A DNA stretch of 64,000 bases from JACMLD01 sp039916305 (lineage in GTDB: Bacteria > Bacteroidota > Bacteroidia > Chitinophagales > Chitinophagaceae). Positions 34,851-42,500 of this stretch are shown one piece after another. The notes below the pieces were generated by a model. That model was not told where the DNA came from. It saw only the letters and a list, made by a program, of their open reading frames with translations, and ran no database searches. Both the position numbers and the translations under genes were made by a program. Numbering within the stretch: position 1 is the stretch's first letter; every line of letters begins with the position of its first letter. The stretch is taken from the NCBI GenBank assembly GCA_039916305.1, contig JBDSLR010000020.1:1-64000 (forward strand), given 5' to 3'.

Positions 34851-37718
34851 TTACACCAATTCTGCTTTTAAAAAACGTGCCGTATGACTTTCCTTATTTT
34901 TTATCATTTCTTCCGGCGTGCCTTCAAACAATATTTTACCGCCGCCATCGCCACCTTCTGGTCCCAGGTCTATTACATGATCCGCCATTTTTATTACATC
35001 CAGGTTGTGCTCTATCACCAGCACGCTGTTGCCCCTGTCAACCAGTTTATTCAAAACATCCAGCAAGTGCTGCACGTCCTGGAAATGCAGGCCTGTAGTA
35101 GGCTCGTCTAAAATATAAAAAGTTTTTCCGGTATCTCTCTTGCCCAGCTCGGTAGATAATTTAACGCGTTGCGCTTCCCCTCCGCTAAGTGTTACAGCAG
35201 ACTGACCGAGTGAGATGTACCCGAGGCCCACTTCCTGCAGCACTTTTATCTTTCTATAAATGTAAGGCACGTTAGTAAAAAAGTCAACAGCTTCGTCCAC
35301 GGTCATATCCAGTACATCGCTGATGGATTTTCCCTTGTACCGGATTTCCAGTGTTTCACGGTTGTATCTTTTTCCATTACATTTTTCGCAATGCACATAT
35401 ACATCGGGCAAAAAATTCATTTCAATTACACGCATACCACCACCCTCGCAAACTTCGCAGCGGCCGCTTTTTACATTGAAAGAAAAACGACCTGCTGTAT
35501 AGCCGCGTATTTTAGCTTCCGGTACGGATGCAAACAGCGTGCGGATATCTGTAAAAAAACCGCAGTAGGTGGCCGGGTTGCTGCGGGGTGTTCTGCCAAT
35601 GGGGGATTGATCAATTTCAATTACTTTGTCAATATTTTCCAGGCCTTTGATGGAACTGTATTCCATCGGCGCCGTTTTGGAATCGTAACAATATTTCGAC
35701 AGAATGGGGTAGAGGGTTTCATTAATCAAAGTAGATTTACCACTGCCGCTAACACCGGTTACCAGCACCAGTTTGCCCAATGGAAATTTTACATTTACCT
35801 TCTTAAGATTATTACCGGTTACGCCTTTTAACTCTAAAAAATTTCCATTGCCGGGTCGTCTTGATTCGGGCACTACAATTGATTTTTCGCCGGAGAGAAA
35901 TTTGGCCGTTTCAGACTGGTAGCTGAATACATGGTGCGGCTCGCCCTGGGTTACAATCTGTCCGCCATGCTTACCGGCTTTGGGGCCTATATCTATCAGA
36001 TGATCAGCAGCCAGCATAATATCTTTATCGTGCTCAACCACCAGCACACTGTTGCCAATATCGCGCAGGTTTTTCAGCGCAGTGATCAGCCGGTGATTAT
36101 CACGCTGGTGCAGGCCGATGGAGGGCTCGTCCAAAATATAGGTAATACCCTGTAATTGCGAACCAATTTGCGTGGCCAGGCGTATGCGCTGCGACTCTCC
36201 GCCACTGAGTGTTTTAGAAGGCCGGCTGATGCTGAGGTAGCTGAGGCCTACATCTAAAAGAAATTGCAATCGCTCACGTATTTCTTTCAGCACATCTTTT
36301 GCAATGGCGTTTTGTTTGCTGCTTAATCTTTTTTCAATGCCGGTCAGCCAACCCATCAGTTTATCAAGGTTCATATCACTCAACGCGGCAATATTTTTTT
36401 CATCTACCTTAAACCACAGGCTTTCTTTTTTCAGTCTTGTACCGCCACAGGTATCGCATTTCTTTAACTCCATAAATTTTTCTACCCAATCGCGCAAGGC
36501 TTCACTGCTGTTGGCTGCAAACCAGCGTCGAAGCATGGTTACCACGCCTTCAAATTCACCGGCATACATGCTGCCGTCGGTGGTGTCGAAATCAAATTCG
36601 GCGTCTTTACCGGTGGCTTCTTCATTTCCATATAGTAAAACATTCAATGCTTTTTGCGGCAAGTCTTTCAGTGGCTTATCAAGGCTGATTTTATGTTTGC
36701 GGGCTATCTGCTGAACCTGCTTAAAAATATGGGCTTCTCTTTCTTCTCCCAACGGTGCTATACCGCCTTCGTTAATGCTTTTGCCAAGGTCTGGTAACAC
36801 CGCGCCCATATCCACCTGGTAAACGGTACCTAGTCCTTTGCAGGCGGGGCAAGCGCCATAAGGCGAGTTAAAAGAAAATGCATTGGGAGATGGTTCTTCG
36901 TAACTCAGGCCCGTATCCTCGCACATCAGTTGCTTGCTGTACTGTACTACCTTATTGTCGTCATTGATTAGCAGGAACATCAGGTCTTTACCAATCTGCA
37001 ATGTTTTCTGAATGCTTTGGCTTAACCTTACTTTCATATCGGGCGTTACCGCCAGCCGGTCTACCACAACTTCTATATCGTGTATTTTATAGCGGTCTAC
37101 CTGCATCTTCGCCACCAGGTCTTTTACTTCTCCATCAATCCTTGCTTTCAGATAGCCTTTTTTGCGGATGTCTTCAAACAACTCACGGTAATGCCCCTTG
37201 CGGCCGCGCACCAGGGGTGCCAGCAGGGTAATCTTTTTATTCTTAAACCGGGTGACAATGTTTTCTACAATTTCTTCTTCGCTGAACTTAACCATTTTTT
37301 TGCCGGTGTTGTAGCTATAGGCGTCGCCTACCCTTGCATACAAAAGGCGCATAAAATCATAAATTTCTGTGATGGTGCCCACCGTGGAACGCGGATTTTT
37401 ATTGGTGGTTTTTTGCTCTATGGAAATAACGGGGGAGAGGCCGGTGATTTTATCCACATCAGGTCTTTCCATGTCGCCCATAAACTGGCGTGCGTACGCA
37501 CTGAAACTTTCCATATAACGGCGCTGCCCCTCATTGTAAATGGTATCAAAAGCCAGGGATGATTTGCCACTGCCACTTACGCCGGTAAAAACCACCAGCT
37601 TGTTTTTGGGAATCCTGATATCAATATTCTTGAGGTTGTGCTCCCGGGCGCCAAATACTTCTATGTAATCCTGCTGTACCACTGCTGTTTCTGCTACAGC
37701 CTGCTGCTTAATTGCCAT
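34851..37718 (-). CDS. uvrA: excinuclease ABC subunit A
   Basis: 955 residues, near full family length. DNA-damage recognition ATPase of nucleotide excision repair. First Walker A GVSGSGKSS at about 46-54 and second GVSGSGKSTLINE at about 650. Zinc modules CPACKGLG, CDTCGGTRL and CEVCEGGG with CEKCNGKRY. Signature motifs SGGESQRIRLATQIG and SGGEAQRVKLSTELG. Helicase-independent; forms the UvrA2B2 complex. A near-consensus box TACCTTAG occurs on the minus strand at 37755-37762, 36 nt upstream. Confidence 0.97.
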   Translation of the reverse strand: MAIKQQAVAETAVVQQDYIEVFGAREHNLKNIDIRIPKNKLVVFTGVSGSGKSSLAFDTIYNEGQRRYMESFSAYARQFMGDMERPDVDKITGLSPVISIEQKTTNKNPRSTVGTITEIYDFMRLLYARVGDAYSYNTGKKMVKFSEEEIVENIVTRFKNKKITLLAPLVRGRKGHYRELFEDIRKKGYLKARIDGEVKDLVAKMQVDRYKIHDIEVVVDRLAVTPDMKVRLSQSIQKTLQIGKDLMFLLINDDNKVVQYSKQLMCEDTGLSYEEPSPNAFSFNSPYGACPACKGLGTVYQVDMGAVLPDLGKSINEGGIAPLGEEREAHIFKQVQQIARKHKISLDKPLKDLPQKALNVLLYGNEEATGKDAEFDFDTTDGSMYAGEFEGVVTMLRRWFAANSSEALRDWVEKFMELKKCDTCGGTRLKKESLWFKVDEKNIAALSDMNLDKLMGWLTGIEKRLSSKQNAIAKDVLKEIRERLQFLLDVGLSYLSISRPSKTLSGGESQRIRLATQIGSQLQGITYILDEPSIGLHQRDNHRLITALKNLRDIGNSVLVVEHDKDIMLAADHLIDIGPKAGKHGGQIVTQGEPHHVFSYQSETAKFLSGEKSIVVPESRRPGNGNFLELKGVTGNNLKKVNVKFPLGKLVLVTGVSGSGKSTLINETLYPILSKYCYDSKTAPMEYSSIKGLENIDKVIEIDQSPIGRTPRSNPATYCGFFTDIRTLFASVPEAKIRGYTAGRFSFNVKSGRCEVCEGGGMRVIEMNFLPDVYVHCEKCNGKRYNRETLEIRYKGKSISDVLDMTVDEAVDFFTNVPYIYRKIKVLQEVGLGYISLGQSAVTLSGGEAQRVKLSTELGKRDTGKTFYILDEPTTGLHFQDVQHLLDVLNKLVDRGNSVLVIEHNLDVIKMADHVIDLGPEGGDGGGKILFEGTPEEMIKNKESHTARFLKAELV

Positions 37719-37866
37719 ACTTGAAAAAGAATTGTAATTGATTGCTATGATTGACTAAGGTAAGAACAAAAGCAATGCATTTTAGTTGCGGAAACAGCCC
37801 TGATTTAAGTAGTTTTTACATGCAATCCGGCAATCTCAGCATCCTGCAGGTACAGGCCGTAAAAAG

Positions 37867-37897
37867 TTTGGTATTTTATCCCGTATTGTTACCTTTG
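37867..37897 (+). promoter_or_regulatory. promoter of the SAM-riboswitch met operon
   Basis: TTTG (37867-37870), 19 nt, then TACCTTTG (37890-37897): both Bacteroidota -33 and -7 elements match exactly. Transcription should start a few bases downstream, just ahead of the riboswitch at 37916. Confidence 0.75.
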
Positions 37898-37915
37898 CGC
37901 CAGTTCTTTAATTCA

Positions 37916-38020
37916 CTTATCAAGAAAGGCAGAGGGATTTGGCCCGTTGAAGCCTTGGCAACCAACAATGTAAATTGAGAAGGTGCTAATTCCAGCCACA
38001 CAATTGTGTGGAAAGATAAG
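37916..38020 (+). ncRNA. SAM-I (S-box) riboswitch
   Basis: P1 pairs CTTATC (37916-37921) with GATAAG (38015-38020). Inside are the conserved S-box core segments: AAGAAAGGCAGAGGGA, TGGCCCGTTGAAGCC, TTGGCAACC, then AAGGTGCTAATTCCAGCC and the P4-region hairpin CACACAATTGTGTG. This is a textbook SAM-I aptamer. It binds S-adenosylmethionine and controls the downstream metY-metX-hom genes. The terminator at 38062-38096 makes it an OFF switch by premature termination. Confidence 0.95.
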
Positions 38021-38061
38021 TCAGATTCAAGCTTTGTACCTATTGTAAATAGACTATATTT

Positions 38062-38096
38062 AAAGCTCATCTGATTTACCAGGTGAGCTTTTTGTT
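38062..38096 (+). terminator. riboswitch-controlled terminator with antiterminator alternative
   Basis: Stem AAAGCTCATCTG / CAGGTGAGCTTT (one G-U) closes a short loop and is followed by TTTGTTTTTA. The 5' half (ATCTGATTTA, 38069-38078) can instead pair with TAAGTCAGAT at 38017-38026, and AAAGCT (38062-38067) with AGCTTT (38030-38035). TAAG (38017-38020) is also part of riboswitch helix P1, so the two structures exclude each other. Confidence 0.85.
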
Positions 38097-38187
38097 TTTA
38101 TAAGGCATCCTGCAGTAGCAAATTCTTCATTTCTGATAAGTACCCGGTAAAAAGCTGAAAGGCTGGCAGAAAATTAACAACTCAATT

Positions 38188-38220
38188 TTTGGTGGTTCAG
38201 TACAAAGTCTATTAGATTTG
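38188..38220 (+). promoter_or_regulatory. possible second promoter of metY, downstream of the riboswitch terminator
   Basis: TTTG (38188-38191), 21 nt, TAGATTTG (38213-38220), an exact -7 match, 154 nt before the metY ATG. It lies after the terminator, so it would give SAM-independent transcription. A perfect hairpin CTGCAAC/GTTGCAG (38277-38294) lies in its leader. Confidence 0.4.
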
Positions 38221-38374
38221 TAGGATATCGATCTAATGATGACTGCGGATTTACTTCTTTGTTTCACCTCCTGTCTCTGCAACTGCTGTTGCAGGCGCCT
38301 GTGTTAATCTATCCACCCGGTTTTTCAGGCCCGGTTTTCAGTAATTTATTTTTTAAAAAATTAAAATTGACGTT

Positions 38375-39697
38375 ATGAGCCATCGTTTCGAAACACTGCA
38401 ACTGCACGCTGGTCAGCAGATTGACCCCACCACCAAATCAAGGGCAGTACCTATTTATCAAACTACCTCTTACGCATTTGACAATGCAGAACATGCCGCC
38501 AATCTTTTTGGATTGAGAGCTTTTGGCAATATCTATAGCCGCATCATGAACCCCACCAGCGATGTTTTTGAACAACGCATGGCAGCTTTGGAAGGCGGTG
38601 TGGCGGCATTGGCAACGGGTAGCGGACAGGCTGCCCAGTTTCTTGCATTAAATAATATTATGCAGGCGGGGGATAACTTTGTTACCACTACTTTTTTATA
38701 TGGGGGAACTTATAACCAGTTTAAAGTAGCGTTTAAAAGGCTTGGTATAGAGGCCCGTTTTGCTGATGGCGACAATGCAGAGAGTTTTGTAAAACACATC
38801 GATAAAAATACAAAAGCTATTTACCTGGAAACCATTGGCAATCCGCGGTTAAATATCCCTGATTTTAAAAAATTTGCAGACCTGGCAAAAGAATATGATT
38901 TGCCACTGATTGTTGATAATACATTTGGCGCCGGTGGCTATTTGTTCCGCCCGCTTGAACATGGCGCAAACATCGTGGTTGAATCTGCTACTAAATGGAT
39001 TGGCGGCCATGGTACCACTATTGGCGGGGTCATTGTAGACGGTGGCAATTACAATTGGGGCAACGGCAAATTTCCGCAGTTTACTGAACCTAGCGAAGGT
39101 TATCATGGAATGAAATTCTGGGAAGTCTTTGGCGAAGGCAACCCGCTGGGCCTGCCCAATATTGCGTTTATTATCCGCGCAAGGGTAGAGGGCCTGCGCG
39201 ATTTTGGCTCTTCTCAAAGCCCTTTTAATTCTTTTCTTTTATTGCAGGGCCTGGAAACATTGAGCCTGCGGCTTGAACGCCACACTGAAAACGCACTGGC
39301 ACTTGCACAATGGCTGGAGAAGCACCCGCAGGTAGAGTCTGTCGTGTATCCAGGATTGAAAAGTAGTCCTTACCATGAACTGGCAAAGAAATACCTGACC
39401 AATGGTTTTGGCGGCATTTTAAATTTTGGTGTAAAAGGCAGTAAAGAGAATGCCAGTAAGTTTATTGATTCACTGAAACTGGTGAGCCATCTTGCCAATG
39501 TAGGCGATGCTAAAACACTGGCCATCCACCCTGCTTCCACTACGCATGAGCAATTGGGCGAGGCAGAGCAAAAAGCAGCCGGCGTGGAGCCCAACCAGGT
39601 CCGCATCAGCGTAGGTATTGAACACATAGAAGATATCAAAGCTGATTTTGAACAGGCGTTTGAAAAAGTATTTGCGAAAACAGCTGTTGGCGCATAA
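38375..39697 (+). CDS. metY: O-acetylhomoserine aminocarboxypropyltransferase (sulfhydrylase)
   Basis: 440 residues, longer than MetB/MetC as expected for MetY. PLP fold-type I enzyme making homocysteine from O-acetylhomoserine and sulfide. Start MSHRFETLQLHAGQQIDPTT; YQTTSYAFDN; YSRIMNPTSDVFEQRMAALE; ALATGSGQAAQF; the PLP Lys207 lies in VESATKWIGGHGTT. The C terminus has HPASTTHEQL and VRISVGIEHIEDI. First gene after the SAM riboswitch, so synthesis should fall when SAM is plentiful. Confidence 0.95.
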   Translation: MSHRFETLQLHAGQQIDPTTKSRAVPIYQTTSYAFDNAEHAANLFGLRAFGNIYSRIMNPTSDVFEQRMAALEGGVAALATGSGQAAQFLALNNIMQAGDNFVTTTFLYGGTYNQFKVAFKRLGIEARFADGDNAESFVKHIDKNTKAIYLETIGNPRLNIPDFKKFADLAKEYDLPLIVDNTFGAGGYLFRPLEHGANIVVESATKWIGGHGTTIGGVIVDGGNYNWGNGKFPQFTEPSEGYHGMKFWEVFGEGNPLGLPNIAFIIRARVEGLRDFGSSQSPFNSFLLLQGLETLSLRLERHTENALALAQWLEKHPQVESVVYPGLKSSPYHELAKKYLTNGFGGILNFGVKGSKENASKFIDSLKLVSHLANVGDAKTLAIHPASTTHEQLGEAEQKAAGVEPNQVRISVGIEHIEDIKADFEQAFEKVFAKTAVGA

Positions 39698-39734
39698 CAT
39701 TCAGCTGCGAGCTAAATACCATCATATATTTTAA

Positions 39735-39784
39735 ATTCACAGGCTTGAGCCAACGGCTTACAGCTAATGGTTTAGCCTGTGAAT
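39735..39784. repeat. 11-bp perfect inverted repeat between metY and metX
   Basis: ATTCACAGGCT (39735-39745) and AGCCTGTGAAT (39774-39784), with a smaller AGCC/GGCT hairpin inside the 28-nt loop. No T-run follows, so it is not a terminator; it ends 16 bp before the metX start and could affect mRNA stability or translation. Confidence 0.6.
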
Positions 39785-39800
39785 ACATAAAGAGGAAATA

Positions 39801-40853
39801 TTGCCGTACAAGATATTTACATACCATCAGTCATTTACCCTTGAATCGGGCAGTGTATTACCCGGTTATCACCTGGCATATACCACGTATGGCAGCCTGA
39901 ACAAGAACAAAGATAATGCAGTATGGATCTTTCATGCGCTGACTGCCAACAGTGACCCGGCAGAATGGTGGGCAGGCCTGGTGGGCCATGGAAAATTATT
40001 TGACCCGGCTTTGCATTTTATTGTTTGTGTAAATATGCCCGGCAGCTGCTACGGCAGTACAGGCCCGCTGGATATTAACCCGCAAACCAATGCACCGTAC
40101 TACCATGATTTTCCTTTTTTTACAACCCGTGATATGGTGCGGGCTTATCAGCCACTGAAAGATTTACTGGGTATCAGGAAAATTCATATGGGTATTGGGG
40201 GCTCTATGGGCGGGCAACAATTACTTGAATGGGCGATAACAGAACCGGAATTGTTTGATTGTATTTTTCCGATTGCTACCAATGCGCGGCACTCTGCCTG
40301 GGGAATTGCTTTCAACGCATCTCAGCGCCAGGCCATTGAAACGGATGTCAGCTGGCCGGACAAGAATGAACTGGCCGGTATAGAAGGTATGAAAACCGCC
40401 CGCAGCATTGCACTGATTTCTTACCGCAATTATGAAACCTATGAAGCCGGGCAGGCCGACGCGGAAAATGAAAGGCTGACAAATTTCAGAAGTGAATCTT
40501 ACCAGCGTTACCAGGGCGAAAAACTTGCAAAACGGTTTAATGCTTTCAGTTATTATTTTTTAAGTAAAGCAATGGATGCCCATAACCTGGGCCGCCAACG
40601 AAGCAGCACCGCTGAAGCCCTGCAGCAGATAAAAGCCAAAACATTGGTGATAGGGATTGAATCAGACATCCTTTTTCCGTTGGAAGAACAGCAATACCTG
40701 GCAAAAAATATTCCGGGTGCAGCGTATGTTTCTATTCATTCCACGTACGGGCATGACGGCTTTTTACTGGAGTTTGAACAGATACAGTATTGTATAAATA
40801 ATTTTTTGGTAACATATTCTAACAACGGTAAAAAACCTGTTGCCAGCATATAG
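39801..40853 (+). CDS. metX: homoserine O-acetyltransferase
   Basis: 350 residues from the TTG at 39801. It is the only usable start after an in-frame TGA at 39780 and is preceded by AGAGGA, a rare good Shine-Dalgarno in this window. Alpha/beta-hydrolase fold: ESGSVLPGYHLAYTTYG, FHALTANSDPAEWW, GSCYGSTGP, nucleophile Ser135 in GIGGSMGGQQ, and the His of the triad near the end in STYGHDGFLLE. Acetylates homoserine with acetyl-CoA to give the substrate of MetY. Second gene of the met operon. Confidence 0.95.
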   Translation: MPYKIFTYHQSFTLESGSVLPGYHLAYTTYGSLNKNKDNAVWIFHALTANSDPAEWWAGLVGHGKLFDPALHFIVCVNMPGSCYGSTGPLDINPQTNAPYYHDFPFFTTRDMVRAYQPLKDLLGIRKIHMGIGGSMGGQQLLEWAITEPELFDCIFPIATNARHSAWGIAFNASQRQAIETDVSWPDKNELAGIEGMKTARSIALISYRNYETYEAGQADAENERLTNFRSESYQRYQGEKLAKRFNAFSYYFLSKAMDAHNLGRQRSSTAEALQQIKAKTLVIGIESDILFPLEEQQYLAKNIPGAAYVSIHSTYGHDGFLLEFEQIQYCINNFLVTYSNNGKKPVASI

Positions 40854-40908
40854 CTGCTGGCAAGTAAGCATTGAAACAACACTTAAATACCTACTAATTG
40901 ATATAAAT

Positions 40909-42168
40909 ATGGACGCACATAAACAGTTAACTATCGGATTATTTGGCTTTGGTGTAGTAGGTGAGGGCCTGTATAAAGTTTTGCAGCAAACGCCTTCGCT
41001 GAAAGCCACTATTAAAAAAGTTTGTATAAAAAATCCCGGCAAGAAGAGGGATGCGCCGGACGAATTATTTACTACTGACAGGGATACAATATTAAATGAC
41101 CCGGAGATTAACGTAATTGTTGAGGTCATCAATGAAAGCGGGCCCGCCTATGAAATTGTTTCTACCGCGCTTAAAAATGGTAAAGAAGTGGTAAGCGCCA
41201 GTAAGAAAATGCTGGCAGAGCACTTACCTGAACTGCTGGGCTTGCAAAGTAAAACAGGTCTTTCGGTTTTGTATGAAGCCGCAGCCTGTGCATCTATACC
41301 GGTAATACGCAACCTGGAAGAATATTATGACAATGATCTGCTGCATTCTATTAAGGGAATTGTAAATGGGTCAACAAATTTTATTCTCACCAAAATGTTT
41401 GAGGATAAATTGAATTTCCAAAAGGCATTAATACTGGCACAGCAACTGGGTTTTGCAGAAAGTGACCCGGTACTGGATGTGGAAGGTTTTGATGCAGTCA
41501 ACAAATGGTCTTTGCTGCTGGCACATGCTTATGGTATTATAGAGAACCCTGCCAATATAGTTTTTAACGGTATACAGAATATACAGTTGAGCGACGCAGC
41601 CGTAGCCACAGAAAAAAAGTTTGATATAAAGTTGGTGGCGCAGGCCAAGAAACTACAAAACGGAAAAGTGGCCGGCTTTGTTTTACCCCAGTTTGTGCGG
41701 CAGGATGATCCGCTGGCTTTTGTAAAAAATGAATACAACGGTGTGGTGATAGAAAGTTCTTTTTCCGACAAACAGTTTTTTTATGGAAAAGGGGCCGGTA
41801 GCTTTCCTACCGCTTCTGCTGTGCTGAGCGATTTATCTGCCCTCCGTTATCAATACAAGTACGAGTATAAAAAATTATACCATCACAAGCCGCATGAACT
41901 CAGCAATGATTTCTATATAAAAGTGTATGTAAGTTTTGATGATCTGAAGTATATACCAAAAGAGCGTTTTGAATGGATAGAAGAATGGCATTCAGATAAG
42001 GATCGCAAATACCTGGTGGGAGTATTGCCTTTTAATGAATTAAAAACCACCACCTGGTGGAAGGAAAACAATACATCACTGATAGTAACACCTGAACCTA
42101 TTATTGAAGACGTGGAAATACGGAAACTGAAAAAGAAGAGCCTGGAACTGGCGGGGATTATAGGGTAA
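40909..42168 (+). CDS. hom: homoserine dehydrogenase
   Basis: 419 residues from the ATG at 40909; an ATG at 40840 would overlap metX and adds a segment without family features. Reduces aspartate semialdehyde to homoserine with NAD(P)H. Rossmann loop GLFGFGVVGEGL near the N terminus; NAD-linked VVSASKKMLAEHLPEL; catalytic-domain KGIVNGSTNFILTKM and the Asp/Lys region EGFDAVNKWSLL. The C-terminal part (about 320-419) resembles a regulatory ACT-like domain but is diverged. Third gene of the met operon, feeding MetX. Confidence 0.93.
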   Translation: MDAHKQLTIGLFGFGVVGEGLYKVLQQTPSLKATIKKVCIKNPGKKRDAPDELFTTDRDTILNDPEINVIVEVINESGPAYEIVSTALKNGKEVVSASKKMLAEHLPELLGLQSKTGLSVLYEAAACASIPVIRNLEEYYDNDLLHSIKGIVNGSTNFILTKMFEDKLNFQKALILAQQLGFAESDPVLDVEGFDAVNKWSLLLAHAYGIIENPANIVFNGIQNIQLSDAAVATEKKFDIKLVAQAKKLQNGKVAGFVLPQFVRQDDPLAFVKNEYNGVVIESSFSDKQFFYGKGAGSFPTASAVLSDLSALRYQYKYEYKKLYHHKPHELSNDFYIKVYVSFDDLKYIPKERFEWIEEWHSDKDRKYLVGVLPFNELKTTTWWKENNTSLIVTPEPIIEDVEIRKLKKKSLELAGIIG

Positions 42169-42412
42169 ACACCTCATCCCGGGCCCTTCTCCACTTGGTG
42201 CAAGGGGGTGCCTATCGGTAAGCTTCTTTAGCGGCTATAGGAACTGGGATTGTATTTTTAACAATCTTTCAGGTATGGTTTTGAGTAGTCTCCCTTAGTA
42301 ATACCAGTTGATTGCGTTAAATAAAAGCGGCTTTCTCAAAATTAGGAGATAGCCATATTGTGTGTACAAAACCACGAAGGCTTGCTGTAGTATGGTCTGG
42401 CAAATTTAATTA

Positions 42413-42429
42413 CAACCCTGACGGGGTTG
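42413..42429. repeat. short REP-like palindrome
   Basis: CAACCC-TGACG-GGGTTG is a perfect 6-bp stem with a 5-nt loop, resembling dispersed CCCTGACGGGG palindromes in Bacteroidota intergenic DNA. Single copy in this window, so its status as a repeat is an assumption. Confidence 0.4.
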
Positions 42430-42441
42430 AATATAGACGGC

Positions 42442-42474
42442 AATAAAAAGCCTGTCAGAAATACTAACAGGCTT
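42442..42474 (-). terminator. Rho-independent terminator of aspS
   Basis: Stem AAGCCTGT/ACAGGCTT (42449-42456, 42467-42474), followed on the minus strand by TTTTATTG; 27 bp after the aspS stop. Confidence 0.78.
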
Positions 42475-42500
42475 CTAAATATAATCAAATAAAAGTCAAT

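Larger units (their letters stand above)
42169..42500. other. intergenic region after hom with repeat-like sequences
   Basis: 332 bp. Holds a decayed CCCTTCTCCA..TTGG..AAGGGG stretch (42181-42210), of a kind often met between Bacteroidota genes, a small palindrome at 42413-42429, and the aspS terminator. No coding sequence is supported. Confidence 0.5.

Noticed and set aside
40840..40908. Earlier ATG for homoserine dehydrogenase
   Set aside because: It overlaps the end of metX and adds 23 residues with no family match; the ATG at 40909 leads directly into the Rossmann motif.
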